The notes: generated by a model not told the origin, from the letters alone. A stretch of 33,609 bases of DNA from Bradyrhizobium uaiense (GCF_010811875.1 NZ_VKHP01000082.1:1-33609); one strand, 5' to 3'. Numbered from the stretch's first letter, positions 23,775-33,463 are shown. Program-made: numbers and translations.

Positions 23775-25328
23775 ATGAAGCTGACGCAGGCGCTCATTTC
23801 GGCGGTGCAGTTGCGCAAGGATGCACCGGGCACCATCCATGCCGGACGGTCGCGGAGCTGGAAGGAGATCGGCCGGCGCGTTGCCTGCGCTGCGGGTGGG
23901 CTGCGGCGGCTCGGCATCGAGGCCGGCGACCGGGTCGCCATCCTCGCGCACAACAGCGACCTCTATATCGAGGCGCTCTATGCCATCGCCTGGGCCGGCG
24001 GGGTCGCGGTGCCGCTCAACACGCGTTGGGCTGTTGCCGAGAATGCCTACGCGATCGACGATTCAACGCCGAAGCTGTTGCTGGTCGACAAGGCCTTTGC
24101 CGAAATTGCATCCGCGCTGCGAAGCGCGAAGTCACTCACCGCGATGGTTTATCTGGACGAGGGGCCCGTTCCCGACGGCATGCAGAGCTATGACGAACTC
24201 GTTGCGCACGCGCCGGTCGAGGATGCCTCCGGCGCCTACAACGATCTCGCCGGCATCTTCTATACCGGCGGCACCACCGGCTTTCCCAAGGGCGTGATGC
24301 TGTCGCATGCCAACATCGTCTATGAATCGCTGGTGTGGATCTATGCGCTCCGTTTCCGTGAAGACACCAGGTATCTGCACTCGGCCGGCATGTTCCATCT
24401 TGCCGGCACCTCGCCGATGATCGCGCTCACGCTTGTGGGCGGCACCCATGTCACCATCCCGAAATTCGAGCCCGAACTCGCGATGAAGACCATCGCCGAG
24501 CACAGAGTGGACTACTGCCTGTTCGTGCCGACCATGCTCAACATGATGCTCAATCATCCGTCCTTCGGCAGCCATGATCTGAGCAGCGTCAGGGATTGCG
24601 AATATGGTGCCTCGCCGATGCCGGATGCGCTGCTGGTCAAGCTGATGCGCGTGCTGCCGAGTTGGCGCTTTCACCAGGGCTACGGCATGACCGAGAGCGC
24701 GGCGCTGGCGACGATTTTGCCGTGGGAATACCACGCCCTGGAAGGGCCGCAGGCGGCCAAACGGAAATCGGCGGGGCGGGCGGCGCCGGGCGTCGAGATC
24801 CGCATCGTCGATCCCGCCGGCGACGAGGTGCCGCGCAGCACCGTCGGCGAGATCGCGATCCGCGGCGCCGGCGTGATGCTCGGCTATTGGCGCAAGCCCG
24901 AGGAAAGTGCGCGGGTGTTGCGCAACGGCTGGCTGCACACCGGCGACGGCGCCTGGATGGATGAAGACGGCTTTGTCTATATCGTCGACCGCCTGAAGGA
25001 CATGATCGTCTCCGGCGGCGAGAACGTCTATTCCGGTGAGGTGGAGAACGCCATCTTCCAGCACGAGCAAGTCAAGGAGTGCGCCGTGATCGCGGTGCCC
25101 GATCCGCAATGGGGCGAGGCGGTGCACGCCATTGTCGTGCCGAAGGACGGCGCGCGGCTCGATTCGGACATGGTGATCGCACATTGCCGCACCCTGATCG
25201 CGGGCTACAAATGTCCGCGCTCGGTCGACATCCGTCTCGAGCCGCTGCCGCTGACCGGTTCCGGCAAGATCATGAAGTCGGTGCTGCGCGACGAGAAGTG
25301 GCAGGGCTATACGAGGTCCGTCAACTAA
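23775..25328 (+). CDS. Acyl-CoA synthetase (AMP-forming ligase)
   Basis: Activates a carboxylic acid to its CoA thioester through an acyl-adenylate. The 517-residue protein has all the ANL-family motifs: phosphate-binding YTGGTTGFPKG near residue 163, A5-type GYGMTESAAL, the aspartate-containing WMDEDGFVYIVDRLKDMIVSG with hinge region, GENVYSGEVENAI, and catalytic K498 in LTGSGKIMK. Full length for the family. The start ATG 23775 follows a GGCGAGGAGGAAAC site. It opens the first rightward unit, and its stop overlaps the next start by 1 nt (TAATG). Substrate is unknown. The adjoining kinase, dehydrogenases and Rieske oxygenase make it the probable first enzyme of the pathway. Confidence 0.93.
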   Translation: MKLTQALISAVQLRKDAPGTIHAGRSRSWKEIGRRVACAAGGLRRLGIEAGDRVAILAHNSDLYIEALYAIAWAGGVAVPLNTRWAVAENAYAIDDSTPKLLLVDKAFAEIASALRSAKSLTAMVYLDEGPVPDGMQSYDELVAHAPVEDASGAYNDLAGIFYTGGTTGFPKGVMLSHANIVYESLVWIYALRFREDTRYLHSAGMFHLAGTSPMIALTLVGGTHVTIPKFEPELAMKTIAEHRVDYCLFVPTMLNMMLNHPSFGSHDLSSVRDCEYGASPMPDALLVKLMRVLPSWRFHQGYGMTESAALATILPWEYHALEGPQAAKRKSAGRAAPGVEIRIVDPAGDEVPRSTVGEIAIRGAGVMLGYWRKPEESARVLRNGWLHTGDGAWMDEDGFVYIVDRLKDMIVSGGENVYSGEVENAIFQHEQVKECAVIAVPDPQWGEAVHAIVVPKDGARLDSDMVIAHCRTLIAGYKCPRSVDIRLEPLPLTGSGKIMKSVLRDEKWQGYTRSVN

Positions 25329-26398
25329 TGCTGGAGGCTGCGAAACGATCCGACGATGTGCGGGATGCCGTACCGGAGCCGGCTCGTCCCGTCGTAGTGA
25401 ATGACGACGCGGTGCGGCTGGCGCTCGCGCAGCATCTGTCACGGATATCCGGAAGCCGGACGGAGATTGTCAGCTTCGGCCGTAAATCGTCAGGCTTCTC
25501 CTGGATCACCTACGCCTTCGTCGCGCGCTCCGCCGCTGAAGCAGATCGCAAGCTGATTCTGCGCGTCGGTCCGCCGAACGGGCTGTTTGCACCGTATTCG
25601 GTGCTGCCGCAGGTCTACGCGTTGCAGGCGCTGGCGAATAGCGGCGTGCCGGTGCCGGCGCTGGTGTCGTCAGAGCAGGATGGCGCCGAGATCGGCTTTC
25701 CCTTCTTCATTTGCGCGCATGTCGAGGGCGACGTTCCCGCGCCCTGGGCTGCGAGCGAGCTCGATGCCGATCACAGGCGCGCCATCGCGCGGCAGTTCCT
25801 CGAGATCCTCGCATCGCTGCACCGGATCGACCCGGGCGCGACCCCATTCACATCGCTGCAACAGGGGGAGCAGCGCGCTGAACTGCGCGCGATCTCTGGT
25901 TGGCGCGCTTCGCTGGCACGTCCGACGGCGCGTTATTATCCGCTGCTCGATTGGGGCGGGCGCTGGCTGCACGACAATTGTCCGCAGCCGCTACGCCGCA
26001 CCATCGTGCATGGCGACTACCGGATCGGAAATTTCATCGAGCACAACGGGCGGATCGCGTCCATTCTCGATTGGGAACTAACCCATCTCGGCGATCCCCA
26101 CGAGGATCTGGCCTGGGCGATGATGCCGACCTTCAACGCCAGGAGCCGGAAGCTCTATGGCGTGCTCGAGCGAGCTGAGGTGGTCGATCTTTATCAGCGT
26201 GCCTCCGGCATTGCGGTGTCGGACAAGAGCCTCGCCTTCTACGAGGCCCATGCGCTGTATCAGGCGGCGGCGATCCAGATGTGTGCGGTGCGCGCCTTCG
26301 AGGTCGATCGCTTCAACGACATGCGCCTTGCGGTGATGGCAAGCCAGATGCCCTCGATCGTGCGCGCCTTCGAGCGCGCCTTGGAGGCCGCGGCATGA
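25328..26398 (+). CDS. APH-type phosphotransferase (ACAD10/11 or LvaA-like acyl-CoA kinase)
   Basis: A 356-residue member of the aminoglycoside-phosphotransferase fold. The catalytic loop is HGDYRIGNFI (H228, D230) and the metal-binding motif is ILDWELTHLGDPHEDLAW. The ATP-clamp region is near IVSFGRKSSGFSWITYAF. This variant (DWELT.LGDP.EDLAW) is the one found in ACAD10/ACAD11 N-terminal domains and in LvaA of Pseudomonas putida, which phosphorylate 4-hydroxyacyl-CoA, rather than in antibiotic-resistance kinases. Gene order supports that: ligase immediately upstream (1-nt overlap), a small protein immediately downstream (4-nt overlap) and an acyl-CoA dehydrogenase later in the locus. The hydroxyacyl-CoA role is inferred. 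Confidence 0.88.
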   Translation: MLEAAKRSDDVRDAVPEPARPVVVNDDAVRLALAQHLSRISGSRTEIVSFGRKSSGFSWITYAFVARSAAEADRKLILRVGPPNGLFAPYSVLPQVYALQALANSGVPVPALVSSEQDGAEIGFPFFICAHVEGDVPAPWAASELDADHRRAIARQFLEILASLHRIDPGATPFTSLQQGEQRAELRAISGWRASLARPTARYYPLLDWGGRWLHDNCPQPLRRTIVHGDYRIGNFIEHNGRIASILDWELTHLGDPHEDLAWAMMPTFNARSRKLYGVLERAEVVDLYQRASGIAVSDKSLAFYEAHALYQAAAIQMCAVRAFEVDRFNDMRLAVMASQMPSIVRAFERALEAAA

Positions 26399-26904
26399 GT
26401 GCATCCTTCGAGCGGCTGATCGACGGCATCATCGATGCGCTGCAAAGCCATGTCGTGCCGAACAGCAGCGATGATTTCGTCCGCGGCCAGGTGTTCTCCG
26501 CGATCTATGCGTTGAACGGCTTGAAGCTCGCCGCCGATTGGAAGGCAGCCCCGCTACTCGAGCAGGTGCGCCTGCAGGACGATACTTTTGCGGCAGTCAG
26601 GCGATTGGCCGATGGCCTGGTGCATCCGGAGATCCCCGCCACGCCACGCACCCAGGGCGACATGCCCGACGTTGCCGCGATCGAGGCGTTGCGCGACGAT
26701 GGCGACCGGCGGCTGGGACAGTTGCTGCTCTGGGCGAGCGGCGAGGGCGTGCGTGCGGTCAATGGCGATGTCGCGACCGAGATCGAGCACCTGCTCCGCC
26801 GTGCGATCTGCGATCAGCTGAAGATCGAGCTCGCAACGACGCCAAAATCGATGTTGCAGCAGATCGCAGGCGGCGAACGCGACGGCGGCGCGGCACCGGG
26901 CTGA
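26395..26904 (+). CDS. Small helical protein, putative partner of the phosphotransferase (LvaB/DUF6285-like position)
   Basis: A 169-residue, probably all-helical cytoplasmic protein with no signal peptide or cofactor motif. The N-terminus reads FERLIDGIIDALQSHVVPNS, then DFVRGQVFSAIYALNGLKLA. This pattern of an L..I...L...V.P helix followed by a helix ending in an A.N.L-type turn is like LvaB/DUF6285 proteins, which are required for activity of the LvaA kinase. The remainder (RRLGQLLLWASGEG, then CDQLKIELATTPKSML) is longer than LvaB and not recognised. ATG 26395 overlaps the kinase stop (ATGA), which means tight coupling to it. A role as kinase partner is an inference from position and the weak N-terminal likeness. 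Confidence 0.7.
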   Translation: MSASFERLIDGIIDALQSHVVPNSSDDFVRGQVFSAIYALNGLKLAADWKAAPLLEQVRLQDDTFAAVRRLADGLVHPEIPATPRTQGDMPDVAAIEALRDDGDRRLGQLLLWASGEGVRAVNGDVATEIEHLLRRAICDQLKIELATTPKSMLQQIAGGERDGGAAPG

Positions 26905-27015
26905 GACGGGTGCGCCGCCGGCTACCCGGAATTGCAACTTTGCACGCTGCTCCGGGATTGGCCGCGGCGTTCGGAAAGAAGCTTGCCGCCCCGCGGAGCC
27001 CGTGCTATTAATTAA

Positions 27016-27031
27016 CCGAACGGTCGTTCGG
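27016..27031. promoter_or_regulatory. Perfect palindromic operator upstream of the Rieske oxygenase operon
   Basis: CCGAACGGTCGTTCGG is a 7-bp perfect dyad around GT, 62-77 nt before the Rieske alpha start. The imperfect symmetry extends into the A/T flanks. Size and form are typical of TetR-family operators, and the site would overlap the promoter spacer. No TetR gene is in the window. Confidence 0.65.
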
Positions 27032-27033
27032 AT

Positions 27034-27039
27034 TATTAT
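27034..27039 (+). promoter_or_regulatory. Candidate -10 element of the Rieske oxygenase promoter
   Basis: TATTAT lies 3 nt after the palindrome, about 54 nt before the alpha-subunit start. No convincing -35 is seen at the expected distance (the sequence there is ATTAAC). The position implies that a bound repressor would block polymerase. Confidence 0.4.
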
Positions 27040-27092
27040 TTGAGCGACCAGCAAGACATCCGCAGCAAGCGGCCGGCGAGGGAGACGGAGCG

Positions 27093-28352
27093 ATGAACAT
27101 GATGACCGGCGTCTCGCCATGGGAGCGCTTGATCCGGCCCGACCGGGTGCACGGATCGCTCTACACCGATCCCGAGATCTTCGAGGCCGAGCTGAAGAAC
27201 ATCTGGTACCGGACCTGGGTCTATGTCGGCCATGAGAGCGAGGTCCCGAACGCCAACGACTACGTCGTCAAGTCGATCGGCCCGCAATCCGTGATCATGA
27301 CGCGCGACGAGCAAGGCAAGGTCAATCTGCTGCTCAATCGCTGTTCGCATCGCGGCAACCAGGTCTGCTCGTTTGAGCGCGGCAATGCGCGCTCGTTCAC
27401 CTGCCCGTTCCACTCCTGGACCTTCGCCAATGACGGCCGCCTGGTCGGCTATGCCTTCCCGGATGGTTACGAGGGGCAGGACAAGGCGCAGCTCGCGCTC
27501 GGGCGGGTGACGCGAATCGAGTCCTACCGCGGCTTCGTGTTCGGCTCGTTCGCAGCCGATGGCCCGACTCTCAAGGAGCATCTCGGCGGCGCCGCCGAGA
27601 CCATCGATCGGCTGGTGCGCACTTCGCCGGAAGGCGAGGTCGAGATCACGGCAGGCTTCCTCAAGCACCGCGTCAAGGCGAACTGGAAGTTCATCCTGGA
27701 GAACGAGTGCGACGGCTATCACCCGGCCTTCGTGCATACCTCGATCTTTGGCGTCGCCGACAGCATGATCGGCAAGCTCTATGGCGGCGCCTCGACCGCG
27801 CTGACGCGCGACTACGGCAACGGCCACACCGAGATCGACCTGCGGCCCGAGTTCCGCAAGCGTGCTGCGCCAATGAGCTGGTTCGGCACCAGCGAGGAAC
27901 GGTTGCCGGACTACACCGCGCGGATGAAGGCCGCCTATGGCGACACCGCGGCGCGGGAGATCATGATCGACGGCACGCCGCATGTGATGATCTTCCCGAA
28001 CCTGTTCATCGCCGAGATCCAGATGTTCGTGATCCAGCCGCTCGGCGTCGACGACAGCGTGCAGCATGTCACCGCCTTGCAATTCAAGGGTGCGCCTGAT
28101 CTGAACCGAAGGCTGCGTCAGCAGACCATGGGTTCGGTCGGTCCAGCCGGCTTCCTGCTCGCAGATGATTCCGAAATGTACGAGCGCTGTCACCGCGGCG
28201 TGCTGGCACGCAATCCGGAATGGATCTTCCTCGGCCGCGGCGAGAAGCGCCAGCGGCAGGATGAGCTCGGCTTCACGGTCGGCCACGTCACCGACGAGGT
28301 GCCGTCGCGCGGCATCTGGACCCACTATCGCAAGCTGATGGAGCCTGCCTGA
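27093..28352 (+). CDS. Rieske-type ring-hydroxylating oxygenase, alpha (large) subunit
   Basis: The catalytic subunit of a Rieske non-haem iron oxygenase, 419 residues. The [2Fe-2S] ligands are C84 and H86 (CSHRGNQVC region) and C104 and H107 (CPFHSWTF), with normal spacing. The mononuclear iron site is in NECDGYHPAFVH: bridging D207, then H210 and H215. These enzymes use O2 and electrons from a ferredoxin or reductase to mono- or dihydroxylate aromatic or alicyclic substrates. ATG 27093 has AGGGAGACGGAG upstream. The stop overlaps the beta-subunit start by 1 nt. It opens the second rightward unit, behind a palindromic operator. Substrate cannot be assigned. The beta-oxidation-type neighbours suggest an acid or CoA-ester pathway. 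Confidence 0.94.
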   Translation: MNMMTGVSPWERLIRPDRVHGSLYTDPEIFEAELKNIWYRTWVYVGHESEVPNANDYVVKSIGPQSVIMTRDEQGKVNLLLNRCSHRGNQVCSFERGNARSFTCPFHSWTFANDGRLVGYAFPDGYEGQDKAQLALGRVTRIESYRGFVFGSFAADGPTLKEHLGGAAETIDRLVRTSPEGEVEITAGFLKHRVKANWKFILENECDGYHPAFVHTSIFGVADSMIGKLYGGASTALTRDYGNGHTEIDLRPEFRKRAAPMSWFGTSEERLPDYTARMKAAYGDTAAREIMIDGTPHVMIFPNLFIAEIQMFVIQPLGVDDSVQHVTALQFKGAPDLNRRLRQQTMGSVGPAGFLLADDSEMYERCHRGVLARNPEWIFLGRGEKRQRQDELGFTVGHVTDEVPSRGIWTHYRKLMEPA

Positions 28353-28849
28353 TGCTGTCGCGCGAGAGCAGCGCCACATTGATGAGCGCCATCACCGCCT
28401 TCCTCTATCGCGAGGCGCGGTTGCAGGACGAGCATCAATATGAGGCCTGGGAACAACTCTGGACCGATGACGGCGTCTACTGGGTGCCGGCCAACGGTGC
28501 CGACATCGACCCGGAGCGGCAGATGTCGATCATCTACGACAACCGCTCCCGGATCGCGCTACGCGTCCGCCAGCTGATGACCGGCAAGCATTTCACCCAG
28601 ACGCCGCAATCGAACCTGCGCCGGCTGATCTCCAACATCGAATTGATGGACGAGCAGCCTGATGATGGCGACATCGCGGTCGCCAGCAACAGCCTGATTT
28701 TCGAGTCGAGTTTGCGCGACGACACGCTGTGGGCGGCGCGCAATGAATACCGGCTACGCCATGTCGATGGCGAGTTGCGGATGGCCAGCAAAAAGGTCAT
28801 CCTCGTCAACAACGACAAGGCGATCTACACGCTCTCGTTCCTGGTTTAG
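28352..28849 (+). CDS. Ring-hydroxylating oxygenase, beta (small) subunit
   Basis: A 165-residue small subunit with the NTF2-like (cone-shaped) fold, structural partner of the alpha subunit in an alpha3beta3 complex. Family features are the start ITAFLYREARLQDEHQYEAW, the WTDDGVYWVPA segment, YDNRSRIALRVRQL and the tail NEYRLRHVDGELRMASKK. Length is typical (160-190). ATG 28352 overlaps the alpha stop by 1 nt, consistent with equal production of the subunits. No ferredoxin or reductase gene follows, so the electron-transfer components must be encoded elsewhere. Confidence 0.93.
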   Translation: MLSRESSATLMSAITAFLYREARLQDEHQYEAWEQLWTDDGVYWVPANGADIDPERQMSIIYDNRSRIALRVRQLMTGKHFTQTPQSNLRRLISNIELMDEQPDDGDIAVASNSLIFESSLRDDTLWAARNEYRLRHVDGELRMASKKVILVNNDKAIYTLSFLV

Positions 28850-28862
28850 GGAAGGTCTCGCC

Positions 28863-29657
28863 ATGATCGACACGGGCCCCGTTCTGCTCGACATCACCGA
28901 CGGCATCGCGCGACTGCGGCTCAACCGCCCCGATGCGGCCAACGGCATGAGCGCCGAACTCCTGAGCGCGCTGTGCGACGCCATCATGGTCTGCCACGGT
29001 CACCCCGATCTGCGCGTCGTGCTGCTGAGCGGCGAGGGCACCAATTTCTGCGCCGGCGGCGATGTCCGCGCCTTCGCTTCCAAGGGCGAGAAACTGCCCG
29101 ACTATATCCGGCAAGCCACGGCATACTTGCAGAATGCAGTGACCGGGCTGTTGCGGCTGGAGGCGCCCGTCATCGCTTCGGTGCAGGGCTTCGCGGCGGG
29201 CGGCGGCGGCTTTGGCCTGGTCTGCGCGTCCGATATCGTGATCGCAGCGGAATCGGCAAAATTTCTCGCCGGCGCGACGCGAGTGGCGATGGCGCCGGAC
29301 GCCGGCGTATCCGTCACGCTGTCGCGGCTGGTCGGGTTGCGGCGGGCGATGTCGATCCTGTTGACCAATCCGGTGATCCCAGCCGCGGAAGCCTTGCAGA
29401 TGGGTATCGTCACCAAGGTCGTGCCTGATGCCGAGCTTGCCGATGCATCGCTGGCACTGGCGCGCGAGCTCGCAGCCGGCGCGCCGAAGGCGCTGGCGGC
29501 GACCAAGCGGCTGGTCTGGGCCGGCACCGGCACCAGCATCGAGCAATGCCTGTCGGAAGAGGCGCGCACCGTCGCCGAGCTCTCGGGCATGGCCGACGCC
29601 CGCGAAGGGCTGGCGGCGGTGATCGAGCGGCGCAAGCCTGTTTTCACGGGGCGCTGA
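28863..29657 (+). CDS. Crotonase-family enzyme (enoyl-CoA hydratase/isomerase type)
   Basis: A 264-residue crotonase-fold enzyme acting on CoA thioesters. Oxyanion-hole motifs are NFCAGGDVRAF and the glycine-rich AGGGGFGLVCASDIVIA (about residues 111-127). In hydratases two glutamates are catalytic. Here the first lies in GGGFGLV, where the usual Glu is replaced, and the second position is occupied by D146 in PDAG, the PaaG/isomerase-like arrangement. So isomerase activity is more likely than simple hydration. ATG 28863 lies 13 nt after the beta-subunit stop, with a GGGAAGG site. It belongs to the Rieske operon. The exact reaction is unknown. Confidence 0.85.
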   Translation: MIDTGPVLLDITDGIARLRLNRPDAANGMSAELLSALCDAIMVCHGHPDLRVVLLSGEGTNFCAGGDVRAFASKGEKLPDYIRQATAYLQNAVTGLLRLEAPVIASVQGFAAGGGGFGLVCASDIVIAAESAKFLAGATRVAMAPDAGVSVTLSRLVGLRRAMSILLTNPVIPAAEALQMGIVTKVVPDAELADASLALARELAAGAPKALAATKRLVWAGTGTSIEQCLSEEARTVAELSGMADAREGLAAVIERRKPVFTGR

Positions 29658-29658
29658 G

Positions 29659-30408
29659 GTGGCCATCTTGCCATTCGGGCGTCTCGACGGCCGCCGCGCC
29701 TTCGTCTCCGGCGGTGCGCGGGGCATCGGCGCAGCGATTGTCCGCAGCTTTGCCGGCGCCGGCGCCAGGGTCGTGATCGCCGATCTCGATGTCGCCGCTG
29801 CCTCGGAGCTCGCGCGGGAGACCGGCGCCGGCGTCGCCGGGCTCGACGTCAGCGATGCCATGGCTGTCCAGGCCGCGATGGTGCAGGACGGCCCGTTCGA
29901 CATCGTCGTCAACAATGCCGGGGTCGATCAGCACGCCTTCTTCACCGACACCAGTGCGGAGGATTGGTCCCGCTTGATCGCAGTCAATCTCACCTCGGTG
30001 CTGGCCTGCACCCACGCCGCGCTGCCGGCGATGCAGGCGGCCCGCTTCGGTCGCATCATCAATGTCACCTCGGAAGCCGCGCGGCTCGGCTCCAAGGGCG
30101 GTGCGGTCTATTCTGCGGCCAAGGGCGGCGTGATCTCCTTTACCCGGAGCATTGCGCGTGAGAATGCGCGCTACGGCATCACCGCGAACGCAATCGCACC
30201 GGGGCCGATCCGCACGCCGATGCTGGAGCAGGCGGTGGCGAAAGGCGGCGACAAGATCCTGCAGGCGATGACCGGTGCGACATTGCTTGGCCGGCTCGGC
30301 GAGCCGGAGGAGGTCGCAGCCGCCGCGCTGTTCCTGGCCTCCGACCAGGCGGCCTATATCACCGGCGAGACGCTCGGCGTGTCCGGCGGCATGGGCATCG
30401 GCGCCTGA
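29659..30408 (+). CDS. Short-chain dehydrogenase/reductase (FabG-like)
   Basis: A 249-residue classical SDR, expected to oxidise or reduce a hydroxyl or keto group with NAD(P). The cofactor motif is GGARGIG near residues 18-24, and D residues in IADLDVA after the second strand suggest a preference for NAD(H). NNAG follows at about residue 87. The catalytic triad is S138, Y151 and K155 (YSAAKGG). The C-terminal GVSGGMGIGA tail resembles FabG. The start is GTG 29659, 1 nt after the crotonase stop; the absence of a nearby ATG supports it. In the pathway it could oxidise the diol or alcohol formed by the Rieske oxygenase, or a hydroxyacyl-CoA as LvaD does. Confidence 0.9.
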   Translation: MAILPFGRLDGRRAFVSGGARGIGAAIVRSFAGAGARVVIADLDVAAASELARETGAGVAGLDVSDAMAVQAAMVQDGPFDIVVNNAGVDQHAFFTDTSAEDWSRLIAVNLTSVLACTHAALPAMQAARFGRIINVTSEAARLGSKGGAVYSAAKGGVISFTRSIARENARYGITANAIAPGPIRTPMLEQAVAKGGDKILQAMTGATLLGRLGEPEEVAAAALFLASDQAAYITGETLGVSGGMGIGA

Positions 30409-30409
30409 T

Positions 30410-31341
30410 ATGGCGAGCGCCGACGACGATATCGCTGTGACGCCGGTCGATCGGGCCATTGAGCGCTTGCGGGCGATCTATCGCGGCTGGACTCGCGACA
30501 CATCAGTGGCGCAGATGCGCAGCGATTGGGACCAAGCCTTTGCCGGCTGCTCGGTGCCCGTGAGCTGCCAGCCGATTTCTGCCAGCGGGGTCGACGGCGA
30601 ACGGCTGGTGCCGTCAGACGCACCGCGCGACAAGGCAATCCTCTATTTTCATGGCGGCGGCTTCCGCATCGGCTCGGTTGCCTCGCATCGCGACCTGGCC
30701 GCACGGATCGCGGATGCATCCGGCTGCCGTGTGCTCTCGATCAATTACCGCCTTGCACCGGAGCATCGCTTCCCAGCGGCGCTGGATGATGCGCTGACTG
30801 CCTATCGCTATCTGCGCGAACAGGGACTGCGTCCGGCGGACATCGCCTTCGCCGGGGACTCTGCCGGCGGCAATCTCGTACTCAGCGTGATGCTGGCGGC
30901 GAGGGACCGCGGCTTGCCGCTCCCCGCGGCCGGCGCGCTGATGTCACCGTGGACTGATCTTGCCGCAACCGGCGCAAGCTACGAGAGCAGGGCGGAGGTC
31001 GATCCGATCCACCAGCGCGCGATGATCCTGGCGCTGGCCAGGAACTATCTCGGCAAGGACGGCGACGCCCGCGATCCGCTGGCCTCGCCGCTCTATGCCG
31101 ATCTCGCTGACCTGCCGCCGCTGCTGGTGCAGGTCGGCGACCGCGAGACGGTGCGCGATGACTCAACGGAACTAGCCGCAAGGGCAAAAGCCGCCGGCGT
31201 CGATCTCGCACTGGAGGTCTGGGACGGCATGATCCACGTGTTCCAGATGTTTCCCGAGATTCCGCAGTCGCGAGAGGCGATCGCGTCCCTCGCAGCTTTT
31301 TTGCGCAACCATCTTCACATCGGCCATGAGAGGGCGCCAGA

Positions 31342-31345
<4 letters not shown>
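30410..31345 (+). CDS. Alpha/beta hydrolase of the HSL (hormone-sensitive lipase) family
   Basis: A 311-residue esterase of the HSL/GDSAG class. The oxyanion motif is HGGGF (H81), the nucleophile is S151 in GDSAGGN, with D244 (VGDRETVRDD) and H276 (GMIHVFQ) completing the triad. The usual length is about 310. No signal peptide is seen, so it is cytoplasmic. ATG 30410 is 1 nt after the SDR stop, and the stop overlaps the acyl-CoA dehydrogenase start by 4 nt. It may open a lactone or ester formed in the pathway, which is notable because 4-hydroxyacids lactonise readily. Confidence 0.9.
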
Positions 31346-32535
<1,190 letters not shown>

Positions 32536-32547
32536 GGGCCGCCCTTA

Positions 32548-32684
32548 CCTCGCCCCGCTTGCGGGGAGAGGTCGGATCGCATCGTGAGATGCGATCCGGG
32601 TGAGGGGGTACAGGTCTTTCCACGCACAGGACTCGCGGAGGCAGCCCCTCACCCCAACCCTCTCCCCGTGAGAACGGGGCGAGG
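32548..32684. repeat. Nested palindromic intergenic repeat (Rhizobiales type)
   Basis: The outer arms CCTCGCCCCG (32548-32557) and CGGGGCGAGG (32675-32684) are inverted. Inside are GGGTGAGGGG (32598-32607) and CCCCTCACCC (32645-32654), and a 10-bp hairpin GGATCGCATC/GATGCGATCC (32574-32597, loop GTGA). The whole can fold as a branched structure. It lies between two convergent genes and would act as a bidirectional terminator. A related copy begins at about 33512. Confidence 0.85.
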
Positions 32685-32692
32685 GAGCACAC

Positions 32693-33463
32693 CTATGTTG
32701 GGGCTACGTCTATCTTGCCTGCTTGCAACCGAGCGCGCTGACCAACCGTCTGCGCTGCGATCCCCGGCTTCAGCCGCCAATCCTGTCCAAAGTCCGCCAG
32801 CGGATGGAAGAACAGCGGCTCGGTGGTCTCGATCAGCCGCAGCCGCTCGGCGTAGTCGTCGAGATAGCGGTGCCGTGTCGCCTCGTCGACGAAGTTCACC
32901 GAATACGACACGAAGGGCGGCAACACCTTGCAGCCGGCATAGGCCAGGGTGCCGTTCTGGATCGGCCACAGCACCACATCGAGCGCGCCGACCAATCCGT
33001 CGGGTGCGCACATGCCGGGATAGGCGGCGGTCGAGGTCACGACCATGGCGCGGCGGCCGGCGAGGCCGCCGGTGTCATAGCGTCGGCCGCTGCCGTAAAT
33101 TGCGCCGTTGACGAAGACGCGATCGATCCAGCCTTTCATGATGGCTGGGACCGAGAACCACCACAGCGGAAACTGCAGGATCAGGAGGTCGCACCACAGC
33201 AGCTTCTCGATCTCGGCGGCGATGTCGCTGCTGAACGCGCCATGTTGCAGATTGTATTTCTGCTCGCGATCGTATTGCAGCCGCTCGGGAAACCGCCGCG
33301 TACCGAAGTCTTCGGCGGTCGCCACCGGGTTGAAATGCATGGCGTAGAGGTCGGAGATCCTGACCGTGTGCCCGAGCGCGGTCAGCTCCGCCACCGACCG
33401 CGCCAGCAGCGCCGCGTTGAAGGACTGCGGCTCCTGATGAGCAAAGACGATCAGAACCTTCAT
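32693..33463 (-). CDS. NAD(P)H:quinone oxidoreductase (flavodoxin-fold, NQO1/KefF family)
   Basis: A 256-residue FMN- or FAD-binding quinone reductase expected to carry out two-electron reduction of quinones with NAD(P)H. It begins MKVLIVFAHQEPQSFNAAL, the family flavin-binding start, and has LLILQFPLWWFSVPAIMKGW and DRVFVNGAIYGSGRRYDTGG, typical of NQO/KefF-type proteins. The C-terminal extension (DYAERLRLIETTEPLFF) is normal in the longer NQO-like group. ATG 33463 has GAGGTGAAGAG just upstream. It stands alone between two palindromic repeats. Detoxification of quinones from aromatic catabolism is a possible role, but no link to the neighbouring operon is visible. Confidence 0.9.
   Translation of the reverse strand: MKVLIVFAHQEPQSFNAALLARSVAELTALGHTVRISDLYAMHFNPVATAEDFGTRRFPERLQYDREQKYNLQHGAFSSDIAAEIEKLLWCDLLILQFPLWWFSVPAIMKGWIDRVFVNGAIYGSGRRYDTGGLAGRRAMVVTSTAAYPGMCAPDGLVGALDVVLWPIQNGTLAYAGCKVLPPFVSYSVNFVDEATRHRYLDDYAERLRLIETTEPLFFHPLADFGQDWRLKPGIAAQTVGQRARLQAGKIDVAPT

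Noticed and set aside
25328..26398. Considered an aminoglycoside-resistance kinase
   Set aside because: The DWELTHLGDP.EDLAW variant and acyl-CoA gene context fit ACAD10/11 and LvaA-type kinases instead.
32548..32684. Considered a CRISPR array or small RNA gene
   Set aside because: There is no regular repeat-spacer pattern. The nested inverted arms fit an intergenic palindromic repeat.
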